From contig NZ_QIBZ01000009.1 in the NCBI RefSeq assembly GCF_003725955.1, forward strand, positions 27,422 to 91,421: a stretch of DNA of 64,000 nucleotides. The letters are read 5' to 3'. Shown piece after piece: positions 47,963-55,723 of this stretch (the stretch's first letter is position 1; the number at the start of each line of letters is the position of its first letter). Made by a program: the position numbers and the translations under genes. The DNA comes from Slackia isoflavoniconvertens. GTDB lineage: Bacteria; Actinomycetota; Coriobacteriia; Coriobacteriales; Eggerthellaceae. Under the pieces are notes generated by a model that searched no databases, was not told where the DNA came from, and worked only from the letters and a program-made list of their open reading frames with translations.

Positions 47963-50239
47963 TTACAGCCCGAGGGCTTTTTGCGCCGCGCCAACGTAAT
48001 CACCTGGAAAGTAAAACACTGGGCTAACGCCCGACACGAGCTCGGGCGAGACCATCTGCATGTCTTGAATCGACGACGTAGGCAGCAGCACGCGCTTTGC
48101 GCCAGCATTCTTCGCCACGCGCATGATGTCTTCCAGGCCGCGAATATCGTCGATGGTGCCCGAGATGCGCAGCGCACCCGGCACCACCATGGCATCGAGC
48201 ACTGGCTTGTTGCATGCCGCCGAACATAAACCAACGAATTCGGCAAGCGATACCTCATCGGACAATCCCTTGCTTTGAAGATCGTTGAAATACAGCAGGA
48301 AGTCTTTTGAGCCCACGTGCATGCCACGCGCCACGCGCGACGCGTTCTCCACGAACAGACGATGGGCGGCCTCTACCGAATCTTTCACAGGACGACTGTT
48401 GCCAATGCCCTCGTGGCTGAATTTGCCCTCGCCAGCCACAGCTTTATTTTCGAGCTTGTATACCGCGAACTCGCCACCAAGCGACTTACCTACGCCAAAC
48501 ACTTGCCCTGGCATAAGCGGACCATCGGGAATCAGTGTGTCGCTCGACTGCTCGGGCACGCCAATCACGCGCATATCGCCCGGGTTTTCGGCATCCAAAT
48601 AACCCAGATTCACATCAATGAACTCCACGCCGGCCATGATCTTGAGCTGCTCTTTCACGCGGCGGCGGCCTTCAATGGAATACTCCAGCAACCAACGCAC
48701 GTCTTCTTTTTCCATCTTTTGGTCGGGGAACAGCAGCTTCGCCAGCCCCGAAAACGTTTTGCGCACGCCGATTTCGTCGCGCTTATTGAAATCGCTGTTC
48801 AAGCGGAAATACCGGTCGATCAAATGCGTGCAATCGCGACGGCGCATTTCCTTACAGAATTCGCTTAAGCAGTCGGTGATAAGCCCGTAGTGCTCCGTCA
48901 ACAAATCGGAACGCATCTTGGGAACTTCCCAGCCCGGCAGGTAATAGTGAATACGGTCGAAAAACGCCGAATCGTCGTTGAATTCCGGCGGGAAGGGATC
49001 GAACAAATGCGTGGTTTTCAGCACATTGGCGACCGAATCGTTGATGTTGCCTTCGAATACCATGGATGCATCAGCGTTAATTTGGTCACGATCACGCGCG
49101 AAGCTGCCCGACGCCATGTAATCCTTCAGAATCTGCACGGCACGCACGTCTTTAAAGCGCATGCCTGCCACTTCATCAAACGTAACGCAATCCCAATGGC
49201 TCACCAGGCCGAGCCTTGCCGCGCCGCGCGCATTCATGCGACCAAACAAGTTCGCCGTAGTGGTTTGGCCGCCCGACAACAAAATCGCGTAGGGCGACAC
49301 CTCTTTGTAGATATGGCTTTTGCCCGTACCGCGAGGGCCAAGCTCGCATAGGTTATAGTTGCGCTCCACAAGCGGCACCATGCGCTCGATGAAATGCAAG
49401 CGCTCGCGCTCGGTAAGCACATTCGGCTCGTAACCAGCAGAGCGCAAAAGCACATCCATCCATTCGTCGCGCGAGAAGTATTGTCTCTGTTCGATAAGCC
49501 CCTCCAAATCCAAATTTGGCATTTGGATTGGCGTGAGGCTCATCACCGAGAACGGAGAATCGGCGGGCGTGCGCTTCTTTTTCGACGATTTCTTCTTCGG
49601 GCGCTCATCGCCGAACACGTCATCGCCGAAATCGTCTTCCTCGACATCTGCGCGATTGTACGCGATGCGCATAATGCACCAGATGCCCCCTTGCAATATC
49701 TTCGTGTAGTCGCGAACATAATCCGCTGGCATAACGAACGGTTCAATGTTCAAGTTCGTGAACTGCGCCACATATAAATCGCTATATTCGTCAAGCCTTG
49801 CCGACACCTTATCGATAATGGTGAACTGGCCCGATTCGCGGATCTTCGACTTGATACGTTCGCTTTCGTCGGGCCGCACGTAATTCTCGGAAAGAATTCT
49901 TCGAATGCGGTCGAGGCCCTCGCGAATGGCATCGTCATCGTCGGTGGAGCAATACATCCCCAGCAGGTATTCCAGCACGAAGGTGGGCACATTCGCGCCA
50001 CGCTTCATGAGCGACGTAAGGTCTTTACGCACGATTTTGCCACCGAAGTGTTCCAATAGCTTGCAATCGAGCTCGTCGGCCTCGTATCCCACAGGCTGGC
50101 CATCGTCGAACCCATCGGTACCGCACTCCCGCGCCGCGTCGACCTCTTGCTCGCCGACACCATCGCCAGCCTGCGCATATTCCTCGCAAGGTTCCACTTC
50201 GGGAACTTCCCACAAATCGTCATCGTATTCGGCAGCCAT
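47963..50239 (-). CDS. brxL: BREX Lon-like ATPase BrxL
   Basis: AAA+ protein of type 1 BREX with a Lon-like C-terminal domain. It has the family start LLEHFGGKIVRKDLTSLMKRG and VLEYLLGMYCS, Walker A GPRGTGKSHIYKEVS near residue 300, and the C-terminal VPGALRISGTIDDIRGLEDIM region. An acidic extension of about 55 residues precedes the domain and a Lys-rich insert lies near residue 210, making it about 758 residues, longer than usual. ATG 50239 follows AAAGGGG; a GTG at 50245 is the alternative. Confidence 0.92.
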   Translation of the reverse strand: MAAEYDDDLWEVPEVEPCEEYAQAGDGVGEQEVDAARECGTDGFDDGQPVGYEADELDCKLLEHFGGKIVRKDLTSLMKRGANVPTFVLEYLLGMYCSTDDDDAIREGLDRIRRILSENYVRPDESERIKSKIRESGQFTIIDKVSARLDEYSDLYVAQFTNLNIEPFVMPADYVRDYTKILQGGIWCIMRIAYNRADVEEDDFGDDVFGDERPKKKSSKKKRTPADSPFSVMSLTPIQMPNLDLEGLIEQRQYFSRDEWMDVLLRSAGYEPNVLTERERLHFIERMVPLVERNYNLCELGPRGTGKSHIYKEVSPYAILLSGGQTTTANLFGRMNARGAARLGLVSHWDCVTFDEVAGMRFKDVRAVQILKDYMASGSFARDRDQINADASMVFEGNINDSVANVLKTTHLFDPFPPEFNDDSAFFDRIHYYLPGWEVPKMRSDLLTEHYGLITDCLSEFCKEMRRRDCTHLIDRYFRLNSDFNKRDEIGVRKTFSGLAKLLFPDQKMEKEDVRWLLEYSIEGRRRVKEQLKIMAGVEFIDVNLGYLDAENPGDMRVIGVPEQSSDTLIPDGPLMPGQVFGVGKSLGGEFAVYKLENKAVAGEGKFSHEGIGNSRPVKDSVEAAHRLFVENASRVARGMHVGSKDFLLYFNDLQSKGLSDEVSLAEFVGLCSAACNKPVLDAMVVPGALRISGTIDDIRGLEDIMRVAKNAGAKRVLLPTSSIQDMQMVSPELVSGVSPVFYFPGDYVGAAQKALGL

Positions 50240-50277
50240 GGCCACCCCTTTCTATACACTGCGCGTATGCGCTCAAA

Positions 50278-52974
50278 TTAGAATCCAAACATGTCGCTTG
50301 GTGCGAAGGAAACCTCTATGGTGTACGGTTCCTTCCACACAATGCGCCCAGTTTCGCGCTCGCGCGCCACCAGGAAATACTGTTCTTTCGACGAGAAACT
50401 CGAGCCTTTGAGCGCGAAGCGCACCTGGACCACGCGGTCTTGCGGGTTCGGCGACGTTTTATCGGCATGCGCCTTCACCACATCGCTTACCTCGTTGCCC
50501 GACGAATCGGCAAACGATAGCTCATATTCGCACGGCAGTACCTTGCCCACGGCGGGTTCTTCCTGCAAAAACTTCACGCCGAACAGCGAATTGGTAATAC
50601 GGCGCACGTCGCTGAGCACTCGCAGCGTCGCCGGGCGCGTGTCTTCGAATTCCTTTGAGCGCGAGCCAACGCGCCAAAACGTAATGAGCGGCACGCACAG
50701 CTCTTGCAGGCTTACGCCGCCATGCACATAGCGGCACGTGCCGCCCTGTTGCTTGATGCGCACGCTTTGGCGCGGCGTGAAGCCGTAATATTTGCCGCCC
50801 TCGATATTGTCCATGTTCATTCCGATGAACAACGCGCCTTCGGGGTCGCCGCCGATGGCGGCAGGATCGATATCGCGGCACACGATGTGTCGCTTGCCGC
50901 AAATCGCCTGATTATCGGGCACATACGCTTTCGAAATGCGCTCGCACTCGCCAAGTTCGTGACGCGTATACAGAAAACCGTGGTCGGCGGTTATGGCAAC
51001 ATGCGCGCCCGGCGCATCGATGCACACGCGTCGCGCAAGCGCCACCAGATCGCGCACGGCATCGTCGCACGCGTCGAATACCGAGCTTTCGGTGGCAAGC
51101 TTTTCACCCGTGGCGTCGATGACGTTGTGGTACAAATACACCACCTCGGCCGATTTCAGCAGCTCTTTGCGCTCGGCCGCTGGCATGTCAAGATATTTCT
51201 CGGCACGCAGAGCGCGGGCGTGCGGGCTCACCGTGCGAAGCACCGACTCGCGCTGCTCGGTTGTAGCGCTCGGCAAACCGTCCACGCACACAGCCCCGGT
51301 CTCGCCATCGAGCGACATGCCGCGATGCGGCAGAAGCGCCGCCATACCGAATTCCGTGATGGACGGGTATGTCGCCTGCATGCTATCCAGCTTTACCATG
51401 CCGCCCTTTTCGCGCTCAAGCTCGCCCGCAATTTCGCGCCCCACCTCGAAACGCAGCGCATCGGACACGATGACCACCATCGTTTTCGCCGAGCCCTTGC
51501 ATGCGGGCATGATTTTCCAGAAGAAATCGCGCTGGCGGTCGACGCCCGAAATGCAGCCCGAATCGAGCCACTGCGCCTGCGCGGCGTTCGTCCAGCACGC
51601 ATTCGATTCCGCCAAAAACCACCCGCTGTAAAGGTTTTCGGCCCATTCGAGCGCCGAACGCACAGGCTCCTCGAGCGCTTCGTAGCCCTTCGCGCGGCAT
51701 GCCCCATATGCGCGGCACAGCGAGCGGTAAAAGGCATCCATCTTGCACCAATCGCCGACGTAGGCATTCCACACTTCGGCGGGAAGCGCCACATGAAAAC
51801 CCTGAGCATGAAGCGTTTTGAACTCGCGCATGCCGGCCACGGCAGCAAGCACGTCGAAATAGCAGGCCACACGCGCATACCACGACAAATTCGCGCGGCG
51901 GCACAACGCCTTGCGCGCATCGCACACTCGGTCGGCCCCCTCGGCGAACGACGTGAGCAGCGATGCCAGAATTGCCTCGTTCACACACGGGAACACGTCG
52001 CATTCGACAATGGCATCAAGTGGCGCGCAGGAAAAACGCGCTGGCAAGCCGCATTCGTTTTCCACAATACGACACATCTCGAAAAGAGCCTCCGACGAAA
52101 AACGAGGGTCGCGGTCCCAATCGCTCACGAGCGCCATGCAAAACGTCGCATTGGCCTCGCTTATATGCGATTCGAGCCCAGAAAGCTGGTCGCGTGCGAT
52201 GGAAATCGACGCAGCCGACAGCAGCACATGCGATGCAAGCGCGACAAAAGAATCGCGCCCGTCGAGCGCGCCATCGAAGCCGGTGAGGCGCCTCACGCAA
52301 CGCTCCAAAGCTTCGGCGGCATCGTATTTCACGAACAACTCTGCCGCCTGGGCGCCGTCGCGCTGCAACGCAGCCAAATAGCCGCGCACCACGAACGACG
52401 CACGCGCATCATCGGGAGCCTCGCCGCCAAGCAGCGCGGCCAACACGCCCAGCTCAACCTGTGCGCCCGTCTGCGGCGCGGGGCAGCACTTGGAGAACTG
52501 GCGGCAACGGGTTTTCGCTGCGAAAAACGAGCGATACGTCGAAAGCGCCGCGCGCACGTCGCTTGCATCGGCAGCATTGAGTTCGTCGGCCAGAATAGAT
52601 AGAAAATCTGCCTGGAAATGATCGGCATACAGTTCAACATCGGCAAGCCAGTCGCCCTCGATATCGCCTCGGGCACGCTGGCGATACACCAACAGGTCGT
52701 TTTCGGTGTCGCCGCGCGCGATAAGGCGCTTGGTTTCAAACATCACGCCGTCGTATGCCTTCACAAACCGCACGGCGCGCGCAAAGCCCTCGTGCGCAGG
52801 CATCACGCCATCGATTGCACCCGCATCGTCGAAGCCGTTTTCGACCAATGAATCGAATGAGCCCTCGAACTCGCCCGAAGGGTCGTTCCACACCACAATG
52901 CGCCGCGCGGCGTCAGGCGCCAAAGGTTGCGCGAACTTAGCCTTGAGCTGTGCTTGTATATCAATTTGAGCCAT
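50278..52974 (-). CDS. pglZ: BREX phosphatase-like protein PglZ
   Basis: Core type 1 BREX protein of the alkaline-phosphatase superfamily. The PglZ domain starts near residue 495 with VVIVSDALRFEVGREI and has HVAITADHGFLYTRHEL near 660, the expected metal-binding segments. The N-terminal half is helical. 898 residues, full length. It starts 43 nt after the C-terminal pglX fragment and ends 38 nt before brxL. Confidence 0.93.
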   Translation of the reverse strand: MAQIDIQAQLKAKFAQPLAPDAARRIVVWNDPSGEFEGSFDSLVENGFDDAGAIDGVMPAHEGFARAVRFVKAYDGVMFETKRLIARGDTENDLLVYRQRARGDIEGDWLADVELYADHFQADFLSILADELNAADASDVRAALSTYRSFFAAKTRCRQFSKCCPAPQTGAQVELGVLAALLGGEAPDDARASFVVRGYLAALQRDGAQAAELFVKYDAAEALERCVRRLTGFDGALDGRDSFVALASHVLLSAASISIARDQLSGLESHISEANATFCMALVSDWDRDPRFSSEALFEMCRIVENECGLPARFSCAPLDAIVECDVFPCVNEAILASLLTSFAEGADRVCDARKALCRRANLSWYARVACYFDVLAAVAGMREFKTLHAQGFHVALPAEVWNAYVGDWCKMDAFYRSLCRAYGACRAKGYEALEEPVRSALEWAENLYSGWFLAESNACWTNAAQAQWLDSGCISGVDRQRDFFWKIMPACKGSAKTMVVIVSDALRFEVGREIAGELEREKGGMVKLDSMQATYPSITEFGMAALLPHRGMSLDGETGAVCVDGLPSATTEQRESVLRTVSPHARALRAEKYLDMPAAERKELLKSAEVVYLYHNVIDATGEKLATESSVFDACDDAVRDLVALARRVCIDAPGAHVAITADHGFLYTRHELGECERISKAYVPDNQAICGKRHIVCRDIDPAAIGGDPEGALFIGMNMDNIEGGKYYGFTPRQSVRIKQQGGTCRYVHGGVSLQELCVPLITFWRVGSRSKEFEDTRPATLRVLSDVRRITNSLFGVKFLQEEPAVGKVLPCEYELSFADSSGNEVSDVVKAHADKTSPNPQDRVVQVRFALKGSSFSSKEQYFLVARERETGRIVWKEPYTIEVSFAPSDMFGF

Positions 52975-53017
52975 CTATTCCATCACTTTCACATTCGCTT
53001 CGACGAAAGGCGCTTGT

Positions 53018-53986
53018 CTATTTGATCTTCGCCAGCACATCTTGGAACTTCGCGTAGTTCACTTTCACGCCGTCGTCTAAATCGATGGCGATCATTTGGT
53101 CGGCCAAGTGGTGCAGCTTTTCCTCGAATTTCGCGGTCTCTTCCAGCTGGTCGACAAACTTCTTGCGCTGCTTTTCGAGCTTCACGCGCTCGCCTTTCTC
53201 GGCACTCGCGAGCGCATCATCGATATAGCCGATTTGCGTGCGATAACGCTCCTGCTGCGCAAACACGTAATCGGTACGCACACGTGCCAGCAGGTCGGGC
53301 TGGTAGCGATGCATGTACACCAGCGCTTTAAAGCCGTTCTTCTTGCCTGAATCGAACAGCCAATAGATGGGACGCTTCTTGTAGGTTTGGCAGTGGTCGC
53401 TGAAGAAATCTTTCAGGAAATACACGCGAATCACCTGGCGCGGCGTGCCTTTGCCGCCCAATGCGTCAGCGATGAACCGCAAGTTTTCCTCAAGCGTTTC
53501 AGCGCCATAAACCACGCGCACGAATTCAACGAAACGGCCCACGATGTCGTCTTCGAAATACTCGTCGTCGCATATGGGCAGCACGTTGTCTTCGTCGGGC
53601 ATGAACGTAATGTTATTCGCATCGGGCATTTTAGCCACGTAGTTGGCCAACGTGTCGCCCTGGTCGGCCAGCACCAGGCCGTCCACATCGAGCGAATAAC
53701 GCCCGAACATGCAGCCAACCGCGTAGCTCATAAGGCTCGTGATTTCGTCGCGCTTGGTGCGCACGTACTTGTTGCCCTTATATGATTCGGGGATTTCGTC
53801 CGCCGTGTCGAAGATGCGCGCCACCGACACGTATTTGTCCTCCACCTCGATGGGCACCTCGCCCACCATGTTGTAGATTTCGGCGAAAATGCGATTGAGC
53901 TTTTCCTCATTTGCGCGAAGTTGCTCGAAGCGCTCGTTCACTTCGGCCTTGCGGGCCTCATATTTATCTGCAAGAAGCGTTGCCAT
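53018..53986 (-). CDS. pglX: PglX C-terminal part, separate gene
   Basis: The C-terminal region of a BREX adenine methyltransferase, encoded alone. It starts in the inter-domain linker (NERFEQLRANEEKLNRIFAE) and has the conserved RTKRDEITSLMSYAVGCMFG, EETLEENLRFIADALGG-type region, and WLFDSGKKNGFKAL with YMHRYQPD. It lacks catalytic motifs, which are in the gene at 55724. Own ATG with GGAAAGGTGG 5-7 nt upstream. 322 residues; with the 832-residue part the sum is a normal PglX length. Operon-distal expression must cross the cassette at 53993-55718. Confidence 0.88.
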   Translation of the reverse strand: MATLLADKYEARKAEVNERFEQLRANEEKLNRIFAEIYNMVGEVPIEVEDKYVSVARIFDTADEIPESYKGNKYVRTKRDEITSLMSYAVGCMFGRYSLDVDGLVLADQGDTLANYVAKMPDANNITFMPDEDNVLPICDDEYFEDDIVGRFVEFVRVVYGAETLEENLRFIADALGGKGTPRQVIRVYFLKDFFSDHCQTYKKRPIYWLFDSGKKNGFKALVYMHRYQPDLLARVRTDYVFAQQERYRTQIGYIDDALASAEKGERVKLEKQRKKFVDQLEETAKFEEKLHHLADQMIAIDLDDGVKVNYAKFQDVLAKIK

Positions 53987-54025
53987 TTACGCCACCTTTC
54001 CAAGCAATTTACCTGCGGTTATACA

Positions 54026-54054
54026 TTGTGATACGAACATGTGTTTGCTATAAT
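54026..54054 (+). promoter_or_regulatory. Strong promoter of the DUF3800 unit
   Basis: TTGTGA (54026-54031), 17 nt, perfect TATAAT (54049-54054). Transcription would start near 54061, opposite in direction to the BREX genes. Confidence 0.8.
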
Positions 54055-54060
54055 TACATC

Positions 54061-54169
54061 TTGAAAGAACGCCTCGGCCTGTGGTATAAAAGTTTTGCGT
54101 TCCTTTATGGAAGGCAGTCAAGGGCCGGGGGATCCCCCCGGCATTTCTTGTTTTAGGAGAGGCTGCACC
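54061..54169 (+). ncRNA. Structured leader RNA upstream of DUF3800 gene
   Basis: GAACGC (54067-54072) pairs with GCGTTC (54097-54102); CCTT-TATGG-AAGG follows as overlapping or alternative hairpin; then a very strong GCCGGGG/CCCCGGC hairpin (54124-54142). DUF3800 genes are known to be preceded by several published candidate structured RNA families (DUF3800 RNA motifs); I cannot say which class this matches. Confidence 0.55.
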
Positions 54170-54847
54170 ATGAAGGAGCTTTCCGTTTTCGTTGATGAAT
54201 CCGGTAACTACGGAGGCGAGAACGCCAAACACTACCTCATCACCCTCGTTTTCCATAGGCAGTCCATATCCATCCAGCAAGAGATTGCTCGGTACGAACA
54301 AGTTCTCAGGGATCGCAACCTTCCAAATATCCCGCTGCACATGAATCCCCTCATGAGAGGAAACGACGCTTATAGGAACATGCCAATCCAGACGAGGATG
54401 CGGCTCTTGACATGCTTCAGCACCTTCGCGCTTAAATGCCCCATCGAGTACTTCACGTTCGCGTACCAAAGAAACCAGTTCAGTACCGACGCCGCAATGT
54501 TCAGCAAAATGCAGCAAGACCTCGTCGCCTTCCTTTCGGAAAGGCTTAGCGTGCTCCAGGCATTCGATGCCATTAAGCTTTACTACGACGATGGACAAGA
54601 AGCCGTAAAGTCCACACTGCATACGGCATTCGAATATGCATTGGGTACCCAGGTCGTTGTTTACCGGAATTGCAGCCCTAAAGACTTCAGGCTTCAACAA
54701 GTTGCCGATTACATATGTGAACTCGAGCTGGCCGCAATTAAATACGAGAAATCCGAACAAGGAAACGCCGAGAAGATCTTCTTTGGTACTTATCGCGACT
54801 TCAAGAAGAACCATCTTCGTAGGATTCGAAAGAAGCGAATCGAATAG
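54170..54847 (+). CDS. DUF3800 domain protein (RNase H-like fold)
   Basis: A 225-residue protein beginning MKELSVFVDESGNYG, the DUF3800 start with the expected Asp and Glu, with YYDDGQE in the middle and QVADYICELE toward the end, the typical third motif. The family has a predicted RNase H-like fold and occurs in mobile and defence contexts; the activity is unproven. GGAGAGG lies 7 nt before the ATG. It is the only plus-strand gene in the BREX region and faces the HEPN gene head to tail at the 3' ends. Confidence 0.82.
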   Translation: MKELSVFVDESGNYGGENAKHYLITLVFHRQSISIQQEIARYEQVLRDRNLPNIPLHMNPLMRGNDAYRNMPIQTRMRLLTCFSTFALKCPIEYFTFAYQRNQFSTDAAMFSKMQQDLVAFLSERLSVLQAFDAIKLYYDDGQEAVKSTLHTAFEYALGTQVVVYRNCSPKDFRLQQVADYICELELAAIKYEKSEQGNAEKIFFGTYRDFKKNHLRRIRKKRIE

Positions 54848-55185
54848 AGCCCCAACCGAACCATTGGGTTTTCTTAGCAGGGCATTACCAACAATGGCAA
54901 AAACCAACCAGCGTTCCACGATGGTGCGCTGGTCTAGAACTGGGCGTTTCCTCGACTTTAGACCCTGCTTCGTCATAGATACAAGATCGAGACATCTAGC
55001 ATACCATTTGGGTGTAGTCATACCGCAACAGGCTACTTCCAAGTGTTGGGGAATGTCCTCCGACAAGGGTTGGTGTACATGCCCTAGCATCAAACGCCGA
55101 GCAGCATGCACGGCGCGTTTGGCATGGTTTTTTCGACATGCTTCAAACGGTCTACCGTAATTATCTGAGCATAAGCAGACTCCCA
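54848..55185. other. Spacer between the convergent DUF3800 and HEPN genes
   Basis: No supported gene. A weak CCCAA...TTGGG hairpin followed by TTTTCTT at about 54851-54877 may end the DUF3800 transcript. A minus ORF extends through it and across the DUF3800 gene, but its product resembles nothing known. A decayed insertion-sequence remnant is possible but I could not demonstrate it. Confidence 0.4.
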
Positions 55186-55713
55186 TTAGCTATCAAACCG
55201 TTCTTGGATACGCGATACCCAGTTAATCAACGCTTGTGGTTTCACGACGAATCTCATCGTCAAGTTGTTTTTTATATCTTCAAATAACCCGTAATCGTTT
55301 ACAGCGCATACTCTGCCATGCGCAATCGAATTCCTAATATGTCTGATAATGCAATCGAATTCATCTTCTGGTGGTGCCCCTTTCCCATTGGGCACATTAA
55401 GCCAAAAGAAACCCTTAGCCCCATCGACGACAAAACGCTCATCTGTCAAGTTAAGGCGTGATATTTCGTTCGTCCTGCCGTTACGCAGAGTGGGAAAACA
55501 TAAATCGCTTCTTTCACATTTCGCTTCGTCGCAAAGCTCGTTCAGCAAATCGTCTTTTTCGACGCCGGACAAAGCACGAGGCAAATCAAGGGAGAGTGGT
55601 GATATGCCTCGTGGCGCAGCGTAATACAAAAAGAACTCGATAAGTACAAGCGCGTCAGAATCAGACACCACGGAAAAGATTCCCGATTCAGCAATGGGCT
55701 TATTGATAGACAC
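55186..55713 (-). CDS. HEPN-family protein, candidate ribonuclease
   Basis: A 175-residue protein with IIRHIRNSIAHGRV, in which R127-N-S-I-A-H132 is the RX4H motif of HEPN ribonucleases. The overall layout (N-terminal helices, C-terminal motif) resembles the pEK499_p136-like HEPN group. It starts with a GTG at 55713, 10 nt after the pglX N-terminal stop, so it can be read from the BREX operon. Target RNA and any antitoxin are unknown. Confidence 0.7.
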   Translation of the reverse strand: MSINKPIAESGIFSVVSDSDALVLIEFFLYYAAPRGISPLSLDLPRALSGVEKDDLLNELCDEAKCERSDLCFPTLRNGRTNEISRLNLTDERFVVDGAKGFFWLNVPNGKGAPPEDEFDCIIRHIRNSIAHGRVCAVNDYGLFEDIKNNLTMRFVVKPQALINWVSRIQERFDS

Positions 55714-55723
55714 CTTTCATCAC

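Larger units (their letters stand above)
53993..55718. other. HEPN-DUF3800 cassette inserted between the pglX halves
   Basis: An 8-bp direct repeat, CACCTTTC on the plus strand, lies at 53993-54000 and 55711-55718 and brackets the HEPN gene, the DUF3800 gene and its leader. If the DNA between the repeats is removed, the pglX N-terminal stop (TAG) is followed by 19 nt containing AAAGGTGG and then the ATG of the C-terminal part. The repeat overlaps ribosome-site sequence, so it may be chance. Confidence 0.5.

Noticed and set aside
53987..55186. Minus-strand open frame of 399 codons spanning the DUF3800 gene
   Set aside because: It runs antisense through the clear DUF3800 gene, has no recognisable domain and no ribosome site; the DUF3800 reading has promoter, ribosome site and motifs.
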